A program made the position numbers and the translations under genes. The notes below the pieces were generated by a model. It was not told the DNA's origin, searched no databases, and saw only the letters and a list, made by a program, of their open reading frames with translations. Below are positions 13,764 through 15,660 of a stretch of 15,660 nucleotides of DNA, in pieces; the first letter of the stretch is position 1; every line of letters starts with the position of its first letter. This DNA is from JBPCPM01 sp050999155 (GTDB taxonomy: Bacteria; Actinomycetota; Thermoleophilia; Solirubrobacterales; 70-9). The stretch is taken from NCBI GenBank assembly GCA_050999155.1, contig JBPCPM010000011.1, positions 1-15,660 of the forward strand. The letters are read 5' to 3'.

Positions 13764-15660
13764 GTGCGCGCGTATCTCACGGTATTCGCGAGCCTGGCCC
13801 TCGTGGTCACGGCAGGCGCCGCCGGCGCTCCAACGGCTGACGCGAAAGACCGGGTTGTAGCCCCGCGCATGGTGCACGCCCACACGGCAGACGCGAACCA
13901 CGACGGCCGTATCGACCGCGTCGAGATCACCTTCAATCGAGCCGTCTGCGTGACGCGCGGGGGCAAGGCGCGTATCTCCATCAAGGGCTACCGCGTCCGC
14001 AGCGTCCGCAGCGCAAGCCGCAGCAGTCGCTGTAGCCGTGCGCGGTCAGGACGAACTCTTCGCCGCAGCAACCGCGTGAAGAGCCGCCGGATCATTGCTC
14101 GCGTCACCCAGCGCACGAAGACGGACACGGGGGCGAGACCGACGGTCGTTCACGGGCGCCAGAGCCGCGGCGCGATCGTGGACCGCCGCGGCCGCCAAGC
14201 CCTCCGCGGAGCCCTCAAGAACACGAAGGACAGGGTTCCCCCCACCTTGAGCTCCGTCCGGACCGTGGACAGCGACGCCGACGGAAAGATCGATGGCGTC
14301 GTGATCCGGGGGAGCGAACCCCTGCTTTCGGACGGTGCTCAGGAGGCCCCGTCGATCACGGTGCTCGACCGCTGGGTCTGGAGGACTGTCGGCGACGGCG
14401 GAGTTACTGCGGCGCGCTCCGCCGGACCCGAGCTTGGCGGATCCGCCGCGGGCCTTGGTCGGCTATCGGCCACCCCCCAGGGGGGATCGACGATTCGGGT
14501 CGACTTCATCGAGGGAGAAGCGTTCGACACGGATGCCACCGTGGTGGTCGACTCGGCAGCCACGCAGCTCACCGACCGCTCTGGCAATCCACTCGAGCCA
14601 CTCCGTGGCGTGCGGGCGGAGGATGGAGCACCACCCGTGCTGATCGGAGCGCGCGCCATCGATGCCGGAGGCGTGGACGGCCTGGTCGATGCGTTCGAGC
14701 TCACGTTCTCGGAGCCGGTTTCGGCCTCCGAAGCCAGCCGCACCGATTTCTCGATCTCCGGCTACGACCTGCGGAGCCTGAATCAGGCGACGGAGCGGTC
14801 GCTGATCATCGGAGTCATGGAACGCGCCGCCGGCGATGACCGCTACGTGAGCTTTACCTATAGAGGGACCGCGATCAGCGACGGGGCCGGCAACCCGCTC
14901 CTGCTGCGTACCGGGATCCTGGTCGAGTCCCCCACCCCTCCGGCCCCGGCTCCGTCCACCGGCACCACCTCCGGTTCCAGCGGCGGCGGCGGCGGTGGTG
15001 GCGGTGGCGGAGGTGGCACCACGGGCGGCACGACCGGTGGCACCACCGGCGGCACCACCGGCGGCACGACCGACGGCACCACCGGCGGCACCACGGGCGG
15101 CACGACCGACGGCACCACCGACGGCACCACCGACGGCACCACCGGCGGCACGACCGACGGCACGACCGACGGCACGACCGACGGCACCACGGGCGGCACG
15201 ACCGGCGGGACGACCGGCGGGACCACAGGCGGGACCACAGGCGGGACCACAGGCGGTGGCGGAGACGTGACAGCACCAACGCTGACGGCCGCGGCCACCC
15301 GAGACGGCGACGGCGACGGCAAGATCGATCAAGTGGTCCTCGGCTTCTCGGAATCGGTGACCGTCAGCGGCGGGTCAGCCGGGTTCGCCGTTGCCGGCCA
15401 CACCGTCGCCTCGGCGGTCGCGAGCGGCGCCGCCGTGACCCTGGCGATCGACGAGGGATCGACCGCCGACACCGACGCCACGCCGACGACTTCCTTCTCC
15501 GACGCGGCCGGAACCACCATCGAGGACGCTGCCGGCAACGCCGTGGCCGACTACTCGCGGACGGCGGTCGATGAGGCGCGTCCGGCGTGGGTCGCGGCAG
15601 TGACCGCCGACGCCGACAACGACGGCCGCCTCGACGGCGTGTCCCTCACGACCTCCGAAC
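13764..15660 (+). CDS. secreted repeat protein with Ca-binding-like loops and Ig-like modules (3' end beyond window)
   Basis: The frame from GTG 13764 stays open to the last base: 632 codons plus one nucleotide, with no stop. Residues 1-27 look like a signal peptide (MRAYLTVFASLALVVTAGAA, then a likely cleavage after TADA). Five acidic loops recur: DANHDGRID (43-51), DSDADGKID (169-177), a variant DAGGVDGLVD (300-309), DGDGDGKID (514-522) and DADNDGRLD (616-624). Most are followed by a strand such as LTFSEPV, and modules tend to end in a GN motif (about 274, 376 and 591). This is the plan of roughly 100-130-residue Ig-like surface modules preceded by calcium-type loops. The first module carries an Arg/Ser-rich stretch (about 76-165) with Cys62 and Cys90. 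Residues 389-400 are Pro-rich and 407-496 are a Gly/Thr linker. The role is likely cell-surface or adhesive; no catalytic domain is seen. A weak GGTGGG precedes the start. Confidence 0.82.
   Translation, partial: MRAYLTVFASLALVVTAGAAGAPTADAKDRVVAPRMVHAHTADANHDGRIDRVEITFNRAVCVTRGGKARISIKGYRVRSVRSASRSSRCSRARSGRTLRRSNRVKSRRIIARVTQRTKTDTGARPTVVHGRQSRGAIVDRRGRQALRGALKNTKDRVPPTLSSVRTVDSDADGKIDGVVIRGSEPLLSDGAQEAPSITVLDRWVWRTVGDGGVTAARSAGPELGGSAAGLGRLSATPQGGSTIRVDFIEGEAFDTDATVVVDSAATQLTDRSGNPLEPLRGVRAEDGAPPVLIGARAIDAGGVDGLVDAFELTFSEPVSASEASRTDFSISGYDLRSLNQATERSLIIGVMERAAGDDRYVSFTYRGTAISDGAGNPLLLRTGILVESPTPPAPAPSTGTTSGSSGGGGGGGGGGGGTTGGTTGGTTGGTTGGTTDGTTGGTTGGTTDGTTDGTTDGTTGGTTDGTTDGTTDGTTGGTTGGTTGGTTGGTTGGTTGGGGDVTAPTLTAAATRDGDGDGKIDQVVLGFSESVTVSGGSAGFAVAGHTVASAVASGAAVTLAIDEGSTADTDATPTTSFSDAAGTTIEDAAGNAVADYSRTAVDEARPAWVAAVTADADNDGRLDGVSLTTSE
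15012..15251 (+). repeat. 20 tandem 12-bp units encoding a [G/D]GTT linker
   Basis: Twenty uninterrupted 12-bp units encode Gly/Asp-Gly-Thr-Thr, residues 417-496 of the secreted protein. Thirteen units start with Gly and seven with Asp (units 6, 9-11 and 13-15). Synonymous changes mark sub-blocks: the last three units are identical (GGCGGGACCACA), and units 9-11 are also identical (GACGGCACCACC), which suggests recent local expansion. It is preceded by an uninterrupted Gly run (407-416) and followed by GGGG. The other strand is also open here only because of the repeat composition. Confidence 0.95.

Noticed and set aside
15012..15251. CRISPR array or collagen-like domain
   Set aside because: Units are contiguous with no unique spacers, so not CRISPR. 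The period is four residues (GGTT/DGTT) rather than Gly-X-Y, so not collagen.
14858..15322. Minus-strand Pro/Val repeat frames and other reading frames over the 12-bp array
   Set aside because: Any frame through a 12-bp GC-rich repeat stays open. The plus-strand frame has a signal peptide and conserved modules on both sides of the array.

Overview
The window reads as chromosomal DNA from a high-GC actinobacterium. Genes are tightly packed, GTG starts are frequent, Shine-Dalgarno sites are mostly weak or absent, and a TANNNT hexamer sits just upstream of several start codons. The gene families (zincin of the F420-associated DUF2342 family, PAC2 protein, actinobacterial-type RibD_C reductase, half-size TauE proteins) suggest a deep-branching actinobacterial class such as Thermoleophilia or a relative. 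That placement is inference from gene content; no rRNA or other phylogenetic marker is present.

Layout: (a) 1-152 is a gene-free edge with a C11 run and a 31-bp tandem duplication. (b) 153-3060, minus strand: a histone-tail-like/phasin-like basic protein, then an apparent two-gene unit of an inositol-monophosphatase-family phosphatase followed by a DUF2342 zincin. (c) 3128-6271, plus strand: a 1047-residue SF1-helicase/PD-(D/E)XK nuclease fusion with an AddB-type Fe-S cysteine pattern and several degenerate motor motifs. (d) 6286-8064: a PAC2 protein (minus) divergent from an OB-fold/HD-domain protein resembling YhaM (plus). (e) 8033-9635, minus strand: two half-size TauE/SafE permease genes and a RibD_C reductase joined by 4-bp ATGA overlaps. 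(f) 9714-11071, plus strand: trehalose-phosphatase and a four-helix membrane protein of unknown function. (g) 11081-12817, minus strand: bacterial family X DNA polymerase with PHP domain. (h) 12881-13633, plus strand: dolichyl/polyprenyl-phosphate mannose synthase-like glycosyltransferase. (i) 13764 to the window end, plus strand: a secreted repeat protein with five DxDxDGxxD-like loops and an 80-residue [G/D]GTT linker. It has no stop codon inside the window.

Most genes are housekeeping: DNA repair (c, g), RNA or nucleotide turnover (HD protein), trehalose and sugar-phosphate metabolism (OtsB, IMPase), cell-envelope glycosylation (GT2) and transport. Strand switches are frequent, with divergent gaps of 48-78 bp and convergent gaps of 14 and 9 bp or a 32-bp overlap. 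Divergent gaps commonly hold a TANNNT element 6-12 nt before the start codon, which suggests leaderless or nearly leaderless mRNAs.

I see no CRISPR array, insertion sequence, tRNA, rRNA or defence island. The most interesting items are the open secreted repeat protein, the helicase-nuclease with an eroded motor, the unfused TauE half-permease pair, and the consistent leaderless promoter architecture.
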